Shown here: positions 33,955-43,314 of the stretch, piece after piece
How the letters are laid out: every line of letters begins with the position of its first letter
Numbering within the stretch: position 1 is the stretch's first letter
DNA from: Acidimicrobiia bacterium
GTDB taxonomy: Bacteria; Actinomycetota; Acidimicrobiia; IMCC26256; PALSA-610
Assembly: GCA_027494135.1 (NCBI GenBank)
Contig: JAOSJK010000001.1
Location: 413,378-477,377 of the forward strand
Direction: 5' to 3'
DNA length: 64,000 bases
Made by a program: the position numbers and the translations under genes
Notes under the pieces: generated by a model
Databases searched by the model: none
Seen by the model: only the letters and a program-made list of their open reading frames with translations
What the model was told of the DNA's origin: nothing

Positions 33955-33978
33955 CCGACCTTTCAAGTCGGAAATCCT
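33955..33978. promoter_or_regulatory. Dyad CCGAC-N7-GTCGG and AGGATTTC site upstream of metY
   Basis: CCGAC at 33,955-33,959 and GTCGG at 33,967-33,971 form a dyad, and GAAATCCT at 33,971-33,978 (AGGATTTC on the minus strand) overlaps its end. It lies 55 to 78 bases upstream of the metY start in the gap before the divergent SH3 protein. A sulfur-responsive repressor site is possible. I looked for a SAM riboswitch on this strand and did not find one. Confidence 0.35.
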
Positions 33979-34081
33979 GACGCGACGGGCCACGAGGCTG
34001 TGTCGGTAGGCTCGCCGGGTGGCGGCACGCCGGCGCCCCGGTATCGGCGTGCCGACGGCGGAGACAGAGAGGACCTCTCCA

Positions 34082-34855
34082 ATGACGGAGCTGGACCGCA
34101 TCATCGAATGGTGCGTCGCAGCGGGGCATCACGTGTCGCAGCGCCCCGGCGAATCGACGCTCGCCCTCACACTCGCCTCCGGCGGTGCCGAGGGCCGCAT
34201 CGAGCCGGGCGCGGGAGGCGACCCGATCTGCTTCGCCGTTCCCGTGCATCTCGGCGACGAGCCCCTCGGACAGTCCACCCTCGCCGCAACGCTGGACGGC
34301 GTGGCTGCCCTGCGCGGCCCCCTGGTGGAGGTGGAGCCCGGCCGCGGCGACGGCTGCACAGCGGAGGTCCGCGTCTTCGTGTACCCCGATGGCGTCACGC
34401 GCCACGCGGTGCTCGCCGCCCTAGACGAGCTCCGCAAGACCGGTCGATCGGTCTCCGACGCAGTCCGGTCCGCCCGGCAGACCCGCGCTCTGCTGGAGGC
34501 GTACTCCGGCCCGGAGCCCGACTCCCCGACCGGCGGTGCGCCGCCTCCCCAGACCCTGGGTGCCGACACCGACGACACCGTTGTCACGCCGCCCCGGCCC
34601 GAAGAGGAGCGCACTGTCGAGGCGCCCGCCGCGACGGCTGCCGGTACGCCGGCACCCAGGTGGTGCTACGTGAACGCCGTCACCGAAGTGCGCGACGCGA
34701 CTGCTCCCGAGCGTGTTGCCGGCCACCTCCAGCCCGGCACCTGGTACGAGGCCCTCGAGGAATCGGGCGGTTGGCTGCGGGTGCGCTCCGCCGACAGCGT
34801 CCTCGACGGATGGGTCGACGCGACCTGCGCAAACTTCGAGGACCGACACCAGTGA
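34082..34855 (+). CDS. Hypothetical protein with C-terminal bacterial SH3-like domain
   Basis: A 257-residue protein, probably cytoplasmic, since no signal peptide or helix is seen. Residues 1-140 form one domain (LDRIIEWCVAAGHHVSQRPG, VEVEPGRGDGCTAEVRVFVY). A Pro/Thr/Glu-rich linker follows, and the C-terminal 65 residues look like an SH3b fold (YVNAVTEVRDATAPERVAG, WYEALEESGGWLRVRS, GWVDATC). The N-terminal domain resembles YbjN-type sensory proteins only in general layout. The ATG at 34,082 is used. Function unknown. Confidence 0.7.
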   Translation: MTELDRIIEWCVAAGHHVSQRPGESTLALTLASGGAEGRIEPGAGGDPICFAVPVHLGDEPLGQSTLAATLDGVAALRGPLVEVEPGRGDGCTAEVRVFVYPDGVTRHAVLAALDELRKTGRSVSDAVRSARQTRALLEAYSGPEPDSPTGGAPPPQTLGADTDDTVVTPPRPEEERTVEAPAATAAGTPAPRWCYVNAVTEVRDATAPERVAGHLQPGTWYEALEESGGWLRVRSADSVLDGWVDATCANFEDRHQ

Positions 34856-34906
34856 CCGACGCCCGCCGCTACTGACCGACGGGGTAGGCCGACGCCGTCG
34901 GCCGCG

Positions 34907-35996
34907 TCAAGCCGGCAACGCACGCAGCAGCATCGTCAGCCCCTCGACCGTCGTGGTCGGACCGGGAGCGATCATCACGGTCGTGCCTGCTCCCGCGGCC
35001 GCCTCGACGGAGTCGAGATCGGTTGCATCGGACGGGTCGATCACGAAGGCGTCCACGACGTCGACATACAACCCGGCCACCGCCTCAGGCGTGTGAAGGA
35101 GACCGCGTGAACGCAGCAGTGCTGCGCGCGCGTGAGCGCGTCGCCGATCGCGCTCGGACACGAGCGGACGGCGCGACGACCGGGCTCACCGCGACGGTGC
35201 GAGGCGGGCGAGCGGCGCTCGATCCCCCGGCGGAAGCCCGTCGTCGGACTCGATTGCGCAGCGCATCCGCGTACGCGGGCATCGCGAGGAGCGGGGCGAC
35301 CGAGGCGACCGGGCTCGACGGCGCGAACAGCACCAGGTCGGCATCGCTCAGCGCGGCGAGCGCCTCATGGTTCGCCTCCGCCGACTCGGCGCCCTCGTAC
35401 TCGACTGCGATCGGGCGTGGCGCCGCGGCGTCCCGTACGAGCCACTCCTGCCATGCCAGCACGCCGTCCGCTGTCACGATGCGAGTACGGACGACGTCGT
35501 CGGTCGCCGGTATCACGCGGGCGGTGACGCCGAGATCGGTCGCCAATCGCGCCGTCGCCGCGGCGAGACCCAGGCCGCTGTCGAGCAGCGCCCTGCGACG
35601 CGCATGGTGCGCGTAGTCGCGTTCACCGAGGTTGAACCAGCGGCTGGTCGACTCGCCGTCCCGTGTCGCCGGAGCGGAACCGGGCCCCGCCGAGCCGCCC
35701 GACGTGTCGATGCCGGCGGTAGCCGCCGACCCATCTCTCCGCTTGCCCGGCCGGGCCTGAGGGAACTCGTCTCCCCGGATCCCCCAGCCGCGCTCCTCGT
35801 CGAAGAGCCCGGCGAGCGCGTACAGGACCGCATCTGTGTCGGGGCAGACGAGAAGGCCGTCGACGGTCAGGTCGTCACCGACATTGGTCACGAAGCACGC
35901 CGACGCGTCGAGTCCGAGAGCTCTGACGGCGAGCGCGATGCGCGCACCTCCGAGGCCACCGGAGATGACTGCTATACGAGGCGGCGTCACGTCCAC
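34907..35996 (-). CDS. cofD: 2-phospho-L-lactate transferase, coenzyme F420 biosynthesis, one frameshift
   Basis: CofD/FbiA joins the lactyl (or phosphoenolpyruvyl) phosphate moiety to the deazaflavin Fo, a key step in F420 synthesis. The N-terminal VISGGLGGARIALAVRAL, NVGDDLTVDGLLVCPDTDAV and GLFDEERGWGIRGDE are diagnostic. Residues 90-115 hold a Gly/Ser-rich insert. One indel near 35,170 separates the last 85 residues (SERDRRRAHARAALLRSRGL, VIDPSDATDLDSVE). The GTG at 35,996 is chosen; a GTG six bases later is possible. A downstream cofE/fbiB is not in the window. Presence of F420 fits actinobacteria and allows F420-dependent redox partners. Confidence 0.88.
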
Positions 35997-36066
35997 GACC
36001 GAGGTGCGTACGGGCGAGTCACGGGAACCCGAGGTCTGCCCGGACAGATCTCGCCGGCATCACCCT

Positions 36067-36584
36067 CTACCGCCGGCGGCGCACACGCCGGCGGTGTCGG
36101 GACCACGCCAGCACCACGATCACGCCGACCGCGACCCCCACCGTGACCTGGGCACGTCGGCGTCGCCGGGCCACCTCCTCCTCGTCACCGTAGAACGACG
36201 GCGGGACCGAGAGCGCATAGCCGGCCGCCGCTAGGGCCGTCAGACCGTGCGGGCTCGGCGTGACCTTCAGGTGCTTCTGCGACACCGCCTTCACAGGAGA
36301 GAGCTGTCCCGAGCAGAGCTTCGCCATCTCCAACCATGCCCCCGCGACCACGGGCGCACCGACCTCGGCGCCATCGGTGACGCGAACCTCCCCCTCTACG
36401 GAACGAGAGCGTCACAGAGACGTCGCGGTCGGCCGCGCACATGACCACCGAGCCGCGGGCGAGTCCAGCGACCCTCCCCCCTACCTGGATAGTCGTTCAT
36501 GTTGTCGCGCAGCAGGTCGGCGAGCATCGTCGCCAGGCCCGACGCTTCGTCACCCGCTGGGAGGAGGACTTGGGGAGCCGTCAT
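36067..36584 (-). CDS. SCP2-like domain protein with C-terminal membrane anchor, two frameshifts
   Basis: About 171 residues. It starts MTAPQVLLPAGDEASGLATM, passes through a sterol-carrier-protein-2-like segment (VVMCAADRDVSVTLSFRRGE and AKLCSGQLSPVKAVSQKHLK) and ends with one helix, VTVGVAVGVIVVLAW, and a basic tail HRRRVRRRR. It would thus be a tail-anchored membrane protein with a lipid-binding domain. Two extra G bases, near 36,480 and 36,395, shift the frame; correction gives RVAGLARGSVVM and RRGEVRVTDGAEVGAPVVAG. It lies downstream of DUF1385 with 46 bases between. Confidence 0.65.
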
Positions 36585-36630
36585 GGGAGTGAATCTAGGG
36601 CAGCCCCATCGGCTGCGGCGACCTAGGGCA

Positions 36631-37536
36631 TCACGCCGCGCGGGTGTCGACCTCTGCGAGCTGCTCTTCCGACATCACGGCGCGCAGCGACGCGATCGCC
36701 ACCTCGAGCTGGTCGAGGTCCGGCTCCCGGGTGGTCAGTCGCTGTAAGAGCAGGCCCGGCCTCATCACGGCCCTGACCCACGCCTTGTGCATGTTGCGGG
36801 CCGAGACCCGGATCACTTCGTACGACAGGCCGGCGATGACAGGGATGAGGACAACCCTCGACGAGACGATCACCAGCAGGTTCGGCGAGGGCACGACCGA
36901 GTAGGTGAGGATCGCTATCACCATGACCGTGAGCAGGAAGTTCGTCCCGCAGCGGACATGCGCCGTCGAGAAGCGCTGTGCCGAATGCGGTGTGAGCTCG
37001 ACTCCGTTCTCATAGGCAGCGATCGCCTTGTGCTCGGCACCGTGGTACTCGAAGACCCTCCGGATGTCTCGCATGCGTGAGATGAGAAGGATGTAGCCGA
37101 TGAAGATCAGGATTCTCAGCACGCCTTCGGACGCCTGGAACGGCAGGAAGTCGATGACGTTGCGCAGTCCCCTACCGGCGATCGCGGGCAGCACCAGGAA
37201 GAGACCGCTGAAGATCACCATCGCGATGCCCATCGTCCAGCCCATGGCCTTCTCCGAGACCTGTTCGTCCTCGGGGACCTGACGATTGGCCGACCAGGTC
37301 AGCGCCTTGTAGCCGAGCGAGAGCGACTCGCCGAGACCCATGACCCCGCGCAGCAGGGGGACCGCTCGATAACGCTCGGACCATCCCGGCACGTCGTGCG
37401 TGACCACCTCGACATCGCCCTCGGGCGTGCGCACAGCCACCGCCCATGTGGTGACGCCGCGCATCATCACACCCTCGAGGACAGCCTGGCCGCCCATGTA
37501 CCTCTGCTCAGGCTTGGCTGCCATGCCGAATGCCAC
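36631..37536 (-). CDS. DUF1385 (YqhQ-like) membrane protein
   Basis: An intact 301-residue DUF1385 protein. MGGQAVLEGVMMRGVTTWAV and VFEYHGAEHKAIAAYE with STAHVRCGTNFLLTV are its family blocks, with membrane helices in the middle (MGIAMVIFSGLFLVLPAI, LILIFIGYILL-type) and near residue 215. The function is not firmly known; it is usually found next to rpmE and prfA, as here next to rpmE. It begins 33 bases after rpmE on the same strand, so it belongs to the rho-rpmE transcript. Confidence 0.93.
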   Translation of the reverse strand: MAFGMAAKPEQRYMGGQAVLEGVMMRGVTTWAVAVRTPEGDVEVVTHDVPGWSERYRAVPLLRGVMGLGESLSLGYKALTWSANRQVPEDEQVSEKAMGWTMGIAMVIFSGLFLVLPAIAGRGLRNVIDFLPFQASEGVLRILIFIGYILLISRMRDIRRVFEYHGAEHKAIAAYENGVELTPHSAQRFSTAHVRCGTNFLLTVMVIAILTYSVVPSPNLLVIVSSRVVLIPVIAGLSYEVIRVSARNMHKAWVRAVMRPGLLLQRLTTREPDLDQLEVAIASLRAVMSEEQLAEVDTRAA

Positions 37537-37569
37537 TCCCGCCCGGACGGCCGCGCGCGAGGCGCCGTC

Positions 37570-37791
37570 CTACTTCTTGGCCTTGGCGGCCGCCGACTTC
37601 GCGTAGCGCCGCTGGAATCGCTCGACGCGCCCGCCGGTATCGACGAGCTTCTGCTTGCCCGTGTAGAAGGGGTGGCACTCCGAGCAGAGCTCGACGCGCA
37701 GGCTGGGGAGCGTCGACTGGGTCACGAACTCGTTACCGCACGAGCAGTGGACTCGGCACTCGACGTAGTCGGGATGGATGTCGGCCTTCAT
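37570..37791 (-). CDS. rpmE: 50S ribosomal protein L31, zinc-binding type
   Basis: A 73-residue L31. [20 protein letters not shown] carries the first cysteines and [18 protein letters not shown] the second pair; this is the zinc-binding (C+) paralogue that can be replaced by a C- form under zinc limitation. The C-terminus is basic ([13 protein letters not shown]). It lies between rho and DUF1385 in the standard actinobacterial order. Confidence 0.97.
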   Translation of the reverse strand: MKADIHPDYVECRVHCSCGNEFVTQSTLPSLRVELCSECHPFYTGKQKLVDTGGRVERFQRRYAKSAAAKAKK

Positions 37792-37871
37792 CAGGACTCC
37801 AGTCTAGGCCCGGCGGTCCCTCGGAACCACAGCGGGGGCGGTTGCCGGCTGCAGGCGCGGCACAGGAACGA

Positions 37872-39687
37872 TCAGCCCGAGATCGACGGCGCCTTCGCGA
37901 TCTCGGCGAGGAACTCGTCGTTGCTCTTCGTCGTCTTGATCTTGTCGATCAGCAGCTCGAGTCCCGCCCCGCCCTCGAGGGCGTTGAGCACCCTGCGCAG
38001 CTTCCACACCTGCTGCAGCGCGCTGCGGTCGAAGAGGAGCTCCTCGTGCCGGGTACCCGAGGCCTCGACATCGATCGCGGGGTAGACGCGGCGCTCCGAC
38101 AGGCGACGGTCGAGCTTCAGCTCCATGTTGCCCGTGCCCTTGAACTCCTCGAAAATGTGCTCGTCCATCTTCGAGTTCGTCTCGACGAGGGCAGTCGCGA
38201 TGATCGTGAGCGACCCTCCCTCCTCGACGTTGCGCGCAGCGCCGAAGAACCGCTTCGGCGGATAGAGCGCCCCGGCGTCGATACCGCCCGACATGATCCT
38301 GCCGGATGCAGGGGCGGCGAGGTTGTACGCGCGGGCGAGCCTGGTGATGCCGTCGAGGATTATCACGACGTCAGTGCCCAGCTCGACAAGCCGCTTCGCG
38401 CGCTCGATGGTCAACTCGGCGATGTGACAGTGCTCGTCGGAGGGTCGGTCGAAGGTGCTCGCGACGACCTCGGCTCGTAGCACGTGGCGCCGCATGTCGG
38501 TGACCTCTTCGGGTCGTTCGTCGACGAGGAGCACCATCACGTGGCACTCGGGGTTGTTCCGCTCGATCGAGTAGACGATCTGCTTCATGATCGTCGTCTT
38601 GCCGGCTTTCGGTGGCGACACGATCATCCCGCGCTGGCCCTTACCTATGGGTGAGATGAGGTCGACGATCCGGCCCGTCATCTCCAGCGGCTCGTCCCGC
38701 AGCTCGAGGTGGAGCGTCTCGTCCGGGAAGAGCGGTGTCAGGTCCTCGAACCGCGGACGCTGGCGCGCTTCGTCGGGCGTCATGCCGTTGATCTCGTCGA
38801 CGCGCAGGAGCGCCGGGTACTTCTCGTTGCTCGCCGCGGGTCGCGTGGCGCCCTTGATGAAGTCGCCTTTGCGGAGGCCGAAGCGCCGTACCTGTGAGGC
38901 GGAGACGTAGGCGTCGTCGCGGCCGGCGAGGTAGCCGCTCGACCTCAGGAACCCGTAGCCCTCGTCGCGAAGGTCGAGGAGTCCGCTCACGTCGACCGGT
39001 TCACCCTGCGGCTCATCGGATCTCTGTGAGCCGCCTTCGCGGGGCGCCTGTCCACCCGAGTCGCGATCACGACCGCGACGCCGGCGCCGGCGCTTGTTCC
39101 CCGTTCCCTCGTCGTCACGTTGGCCCCTGCCTGCCACCTCGGTCTTCGCCCGTCCTGTCGGTGGGCTTCCCGGTGGGCTTCTCGGTGGGCTTCTCGGTGG
39201 GCTTCTCGGTGGTCGTCGGCCGCGGAGCGTCGGTCGCCTTCGCCCCGCCGACATCTGAGTCGGCCTTCGAGGATGTGCCGGTACCGCTCTCGGTACCCGA
39301 GGTGCTGCCGCCCTCCCCTTCGGCATCCGAAGTCGAGCGTGCGCCCTGCGCTCCGCGCTCCGATCCTGAGCCGCCCGGCCTTCGGATCGGAGTGACGTCG
39401 GGTGTGTCGCCCGCGGACGCGGCTATGGCGGCCTCCTCCGCGGCGAGTGCCTCTATCGGGTCGACCTCCGATGTCCGCGCCGAGCGGATCTTCCGCGGCT
39501 TCGATTCGGCGCCCGCAGCGCCTCCGTTGCCGCCGTTTCCACCCTGGGTGGCTTCGACTATCGCGTCGACGAGCTCGGCCTTTCGCAGCCGGCTTATCGC
39601 CTTCACTCCGAGCGCATTCGCGATCGACTGAAGCTGCTCTCGGTCCTTGCCGTCGAGCGTCGTGCGCTCGAACGTCTGGTCACTCAT
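37872..39687 (-). CDS. rho: Transcription termination factor Rho, long N-terminal extension, one frameshift
   Basis: An RNA helicase that ends transcription. The N-terminal Rho_N helix-extended-helix domain ([20 protein letters not shown]) is followed by about 150 residues of charged, low-complexity sequence with EKPT repeats and an Arg-rich patch ([16 protein letters not shown]). Then come the RNA-binding cold-shock-like domain ([20 protein letters not shown]), Walker A PPKAGKTT, Walker [17 protein letters not shown] and the C-terminal [17 protein letters not shown]. The insert is typical of actinobacterial Rho. One extra base in GGGGCC near 39,124 breaks the frame; correction gives [19 protein letters not shown]. 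The start is the ATG at 39,687. Confidence 0.95.
39159..39206. repeat. 12-bp tandem repeat inside rho
   Basis: Four tandem copies of CGGTGGGCTTCT (first copy ends in C) encode the [16 protein letters not shown] stretch of the Rho insert. The in-frame period (four residues) means that copy number can change without frame loss. Confidence 0.85.
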
Positions 39688-39991
39688 GACCTACTCCTCG
39701 CAGCGATCGGCGCGCACGCCGGGTCGCCGGGATGGTTGTCCTGGGGATATTGCGAACTCTCGGATTGCCAATCACCAGATCCTCGGGCCACCGCTCCGTA
39801 ACCGGTTCACGACGACCCATCGGAGGTGCCGCACCGATCCATCCTCGAGATGCTCTGCGAGATACGGAAGGGCGCCGGCAGAATCCGCTCGCGGGCCGTG
39901 CGGGGCGCCGGCTCCGCCACGGGCTTCGAGGGATCGTGCAAAGCATACACCGCGATCGACGGCGGCGCGGGAACCCCGTACCTGACCGATC
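39688..39991. other. Intergenic region upstream of rho
   Basis: 304 bases between the phosphomutase stop and the rho start, both on the minus strand. It should hold the rho promoter and leader. TATGCT on the minus strand near 39,945 is a possible -10 element. I find no further gene, RNA family or repeat. Confidence 0.4.
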
Positions 39992-41164
39992 TCAGATCGG
40001 CGCCAGGAGCCGCCCCATCAGGAGATGCGCCTCCACGGGGTCGGAGCCCAGCACACCGGTCTCCGAGTAGACGCCACCCGGGCCGGAACGGCCGCTGTCG
40101 AAGAGGAGGTACGGGACGGGCGCTGCGGTGTGGGTCATCGACGTGCACGGCGTCGCGTGGTCGGGTAGGAGCAGCACGCGGTACCTCTCGCCACCGGCGT
40201 CGAGTGCGGCGGCTACCGGGCCGATCACTTCGCGATCCCATCGCTCGAGTGCGTCGACCTTGGCGTCGACCCGCCCCTGATGACCCGCTTCGTCTGTGGC
40301 CTCCACGTGGAGGAGGAAGAAGTCGCGATCGATCAGGCTCTCGAGGCATGCGTCTCGCTGAGCCCCGTAGTCGTTGTCGAAGCCGGCGGTCGCGCCGGGC
40401 ACGTCGACGACGTCGATGCCGGCGAGCACGCCGAGCCCGCGGACGAGGTCGACCGCCGACGAGAGCCTCCCTGGCGTCTCGAACCTCGACTCGAACGACG
40501 GCAGCTCCGGCTTCACGCCCTGGCCCCACAGCCAGATCTGTGTCGCCACGGAGCCGACCTCGGCCGCCGCTGCGTTCACGACGGGCCGCGACGCGTCCAT
40601 CAGCGCCCTTACTCCGGATGCCGCAGATCCACTCGGCCAGACGACGGGTCTCCCGGTGAGGTCGTGCGGCGGCACGCACGAAGCGTCGGACCAGTCGAGC
40701 GGCGCGACGCAGATGTGCCGGTACTCCACGCCGACGTGGAAGCGCACCCCGTTCCGCCCACCGCCGAGACGTTCGTCGAGCGCGCCCACGATGTGCCGCG
40801 CCTGATCGCTCGTGACATGACCCGCGGCGAAGTCGATCATCACGGGTTCGTCGGCGTCGGAGAGCGTCACCAGGTTGCAGCGGTATGCAACCTCGTCGGC
40901 AGCCAGCTCGATCCCCATCGCTGCGGCCTCTATAGGAGCACGGCCGGAGTGGTAGACGGTCGGGTCGTACCCGAGGATCGACATGTTCCCGACGTCGCTC
41001 CCAGGTGCCATCCCTTCGGGGATGACGCGCGCAAGCCCGACCTCGGAGCGCAATGCCATCGCTGCCAGGTTCGGCATCGACGCGGCTTCCAGCGGGGTCC
41101 GACCGTCGAGCTGTGGCAGTGGCTCGTCGGCGCAGCCGTCGGGGACGAACACCACGTGCTTCAC
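39992..41164 (-). CDS. ApgM-type phosphomutase, proposed homoserine kinase
   Basis: An intact 390-residue member of the archaeal-type cofactor-independent phosphoglycerate mutase family (alkaline phosphatase fold). FVPDGCADEPLPQLDGRTPL and GSDVGNMSILGYDP give the metal-binding Asp and nucleophile Ser region; HVEATDEAGHQGRVDAK and LLLPDHATPC give the other metal ligands. Within this family a subgroup is annotated as proposed homoserine kinase because it sits with threonine genes in genomes lacking thrB. Here hom and thrC are present without thrB, and in actinobacteria thrB normally stands just before rho, exactly this gene's place. I therefore infer homoserine phosphorylation, with glycolytic mutase as the alternative. 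The GTG at 41,164 is the start. Confidence 0.85.
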   Translation of the reverse strand: MKHVVFVPDGCADEPLPQLDGRTPLEAASMPNLAAMALRSEVGLARVIPEGMAPGSDVGNMSILGYDPTVYHSGRAPIEAAAMGIELAADEVAYRCNLVTLSDADEPVMIDFAAGHVTSDQARHIVGALDERLGGGRNGVRFHVGVEYRHICVAPLDWSDASCVPPHDLTGRPVVWPSGSAASGVRALMDASRPVVNAAAAEVGSVATQIWLWGQGVKPELPSFESRFETPGRLSSAVDLVRGLGVLAGIDVVDVPGATAGFDNDYGAQRDACLESLIDRDFFLLHVEATDEAGHQGRVDAKVDALERWDREVIGPVAAALDAGGERYRVLLLPDHATPCTSMTHTAAPVPYLLFDSGRSGPGGVYSETGVLGSDPVEAHLLMGRLLAPI

Positions 41165-41220
41165 GTCGTGGATCGTAGGTGGTCGTTCGTCACCACCACC
41201 GCCGCCGCTAGCCTCCGGCC

Positions 41221-42475
41221 ATGCGTCGCTCAGGCAGACGGCTGCCGACCGTCACTCTCGTGCTGGTCATCGTCGCCACCTCGTGTGGTGGAAGCGACTC
41301 CGACGGCTCCGGAGCGGAGCGACCGACGCAGCCTCGCCGGCCTCCGACGACCGGGGCACCCACCACCGGCGGAGAAGACGGACCGGCCGGCGGAGCCACG
41401 AGCACCTCTGCAGTCGAGCCGGGTGACCTCTCGACGGTCACGGTCAAGCTGACCGAGATCGCCGCCGGCCTCGACAGCCCGGTCGCCCTCGCTGCGCGGA
41501 CCGGCACCGAGGCCCTCTACGTCGCCGAGCAGTCCGGCACCGTCCGGACACTCGGCGGAGAAGACGCCGGGGAGCCGGTGCTCGACGTGTCGGACGACCT
41601 GACCGCGGGCGGCGAGCAGGGCCTCCTCGGGATCTGCTTCTCACCCGGTGGCGACCTCCTCTACGTCTACTTCACCGATCTCGACGGGCCACACGCGCGT
41701 CCAGGAGTTCGCGATGCGCTCAGACGGAACCGCCGACAAAGCGACGCGTCGCGAGCTGCTACGCGTCGAGCAGCCCTTCGCCAACCACAACGGCGGCAAC
41801 ATCGCGTTCGGGCCCGACGGCATGCTCTACATCGGTCTCGGCGATGGTGGAAGCGCCGGCGACCCGGAAGGGAACGGGCAGGATCTCGGCACGCTGCTGG
41901 GCAAGATCCTCCGAATCGACCCCCGGCCTTCAGGCAACGCGCCCTACAGCGTGCCGAACGACAACCCGTTCGCGAGCGACGCCGACGCTCGCGCCGAGAT
42001 CTGGATGTACGGCCTGCGAAACCCGTGGCGGTTCTCCTGGGACCGCGTCACGCGAGATCTCTGGATCGGCGACGTCGGACAGAACGAGTGGGAGGAGATC
42101 GATTTCGCACCGGCCGGCGAGCAGGGCCTGAACTTCGGATGGAACGCAAGGGAGGGCGCCCACGACTTCGAAGGCAGTGTCCCCGACGGTGTGGTCGATC
42201 CGATCTACGAGTACTCGCACGCCGACGGCGGTGTCTCTGTGACAGGCGGGTTCGTTTACCGGGGAACGGCGATCCCCGAGCTCGCAGGTGCGTACGTCTT
42301 CGCCGACTTCGCACAGGGCGACCTCATTGTCGTGAAGCAGGACGACGGCGTGCTGACCGACGAGCGCGACCTCGGGGTCAACGCGGGCGCGGTCTCGACG
42401 TTCGGCGAGGACTCGAGCGGCGAGCTCTACGTCGCCGACATCAGCGGGCGCGCCCTGCGGCTCGACCCTTCCTGA
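41221..42475 (+). CDS. PQQ-dependent aldose sugar dehydrogenase-like lipoprotein, one frameshift
   Basis: A secreted beta-propeller of the soluble glucose/aldose dehydrogenase family. The signal VTLVLVIVATSC has a lipobox ending in Cys, so lipid anchoring is likely; a Thr/Gly/Pro-rich linker follows. Family motifs: GEQGLLGICFSPGG, ANHNGGNIAFGPDGMLYIG with the catalytic His region, GDGGSAGDP, YGLRNPWRFSWD and GDVGQNEWEEID. It oxidises sugars with PQQ or acts as a binding propeller. One extra G near 41,688 shifts the frame (corrected: YFTDLDGHTRVQEFAM). It is divergent from the phosphomutase, 56 bases apart. Confidence 0.9.
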
Positions 42476-42522
42476 CCCTCGACGGCGCGACCGTCGGTTC
42501 GGTCAGTTCGAGCGTGGGCGGT

Positions 42523-43314
42523 TCAGGTGACCTTGCTGCGCTTCATGACCAGAGACGTCACCCTGCGCACGACGCTAGTGGGCACAACCTTCGTAGCGGT
42601 CGCCGCGGCCCAGTTGAGCCAGCCCGACACGACGATCGCGTTGTCCTTGGTCAGTGCGTCTAGCCCGGCCTTCGCGACCTCGTCGGGGCTCTGGAGGAGG
42701 ATCCCCGGCACCCCGATCTCGTCGACGCCGGCGCGGGCCTGGAACTCCGTGTTCGTGAAGCCCGGGGCGAGCACCGTGATCCTGATCCCGCTGCCCCGCA
42801 CCTCCTCGCGCACCGCCATCGTGAACGACGTGACGAAGGCCTTGGTCGCGCCGTAGGTCGCCATGCCCGGTGTCGGCTGCTGCCCCGCCAGCGAGGACAC
42901 GTTGAGGATCGCACCGCGCTTGCGCTCCTTCATCGGGCCGAGCGCAGCGTGTGTCAGCCGCATCAGGGCGACAACGTTCAGCGCGATCTCGTTTTCCTCG
43001 CGGTCGGCCGGCATCTCGACGAATGTGCCGACGGTCCCGTACCCGGCGTTGTTCACCAGGAGGTCGATCGGGCGATCCGGATCGCCGAGGCGCGCCTCCA
43101 CCCGCGCGAGCTGCTCACCGTCGGTCAGGTCTGCGACGAGCACCTCGACATCTCCTCCGTGCTCCGCCTCCAGATCCTTCGCAAGGACTGCCAGTCGGTC
43201 GGCGCTGCGAGCGACGACGACGAGATCGTGGCCATCCGCCGCGAGCCGGCGCGCGATCGCCTCTCCGATCCCCGCAGACGCACCCGTCACGAGTGCAACC
43301 GGTCGCGTGCTCAC
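42523..43314 (-). CDS. Short-chain dehydrogenase/reductase
   Basis: An intact 263-residue classical SDR. TGASAGIGEAIARRL binds NAD(P), LLVNNAGYG supports the fold, and ILNVSSLAG with YGATK supplies the Ser-Tyr-Lys triad. The C-terminal tail is basic (RRVTSLVMKRSKVT), as in membrane-associated SDRs acting on lipids. The GTG at 43,314 overlaps the stop of the sortase gene (GTGA), so they are co-translated. The substrate is unknown. Confidence 0.93.
   Translation of the reverse strand: MSTRPVALVTGASAGIGEAIARRLAADGHDLVVVARSADRLAVLAKDLEAEHGGDVEVLVADLTDGEQLARVEARLGDPDRPIDLLVNNAGYGTVGTFVEMPADREENEIALNVVALMRLTHAALGPMKERKRGAILNVSSLAGQQPTPGMATYGATKAFVTSFTMAVREEVRGSGIRITVLAPGFTNTEFQARAGVDEIGVPGILLQSPDEVAKAGLDALTKDNAIVVSGWLNWAAATATKVVPTSVVRRVTSLVMKRSKVT

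Noticed and set aside
33901-34081. SAM riboswitch upstream of metY
   Set aside because: The leader has only a short CCGAC/GTCGG dyad; no multi-helix junction or conserved core could be found.
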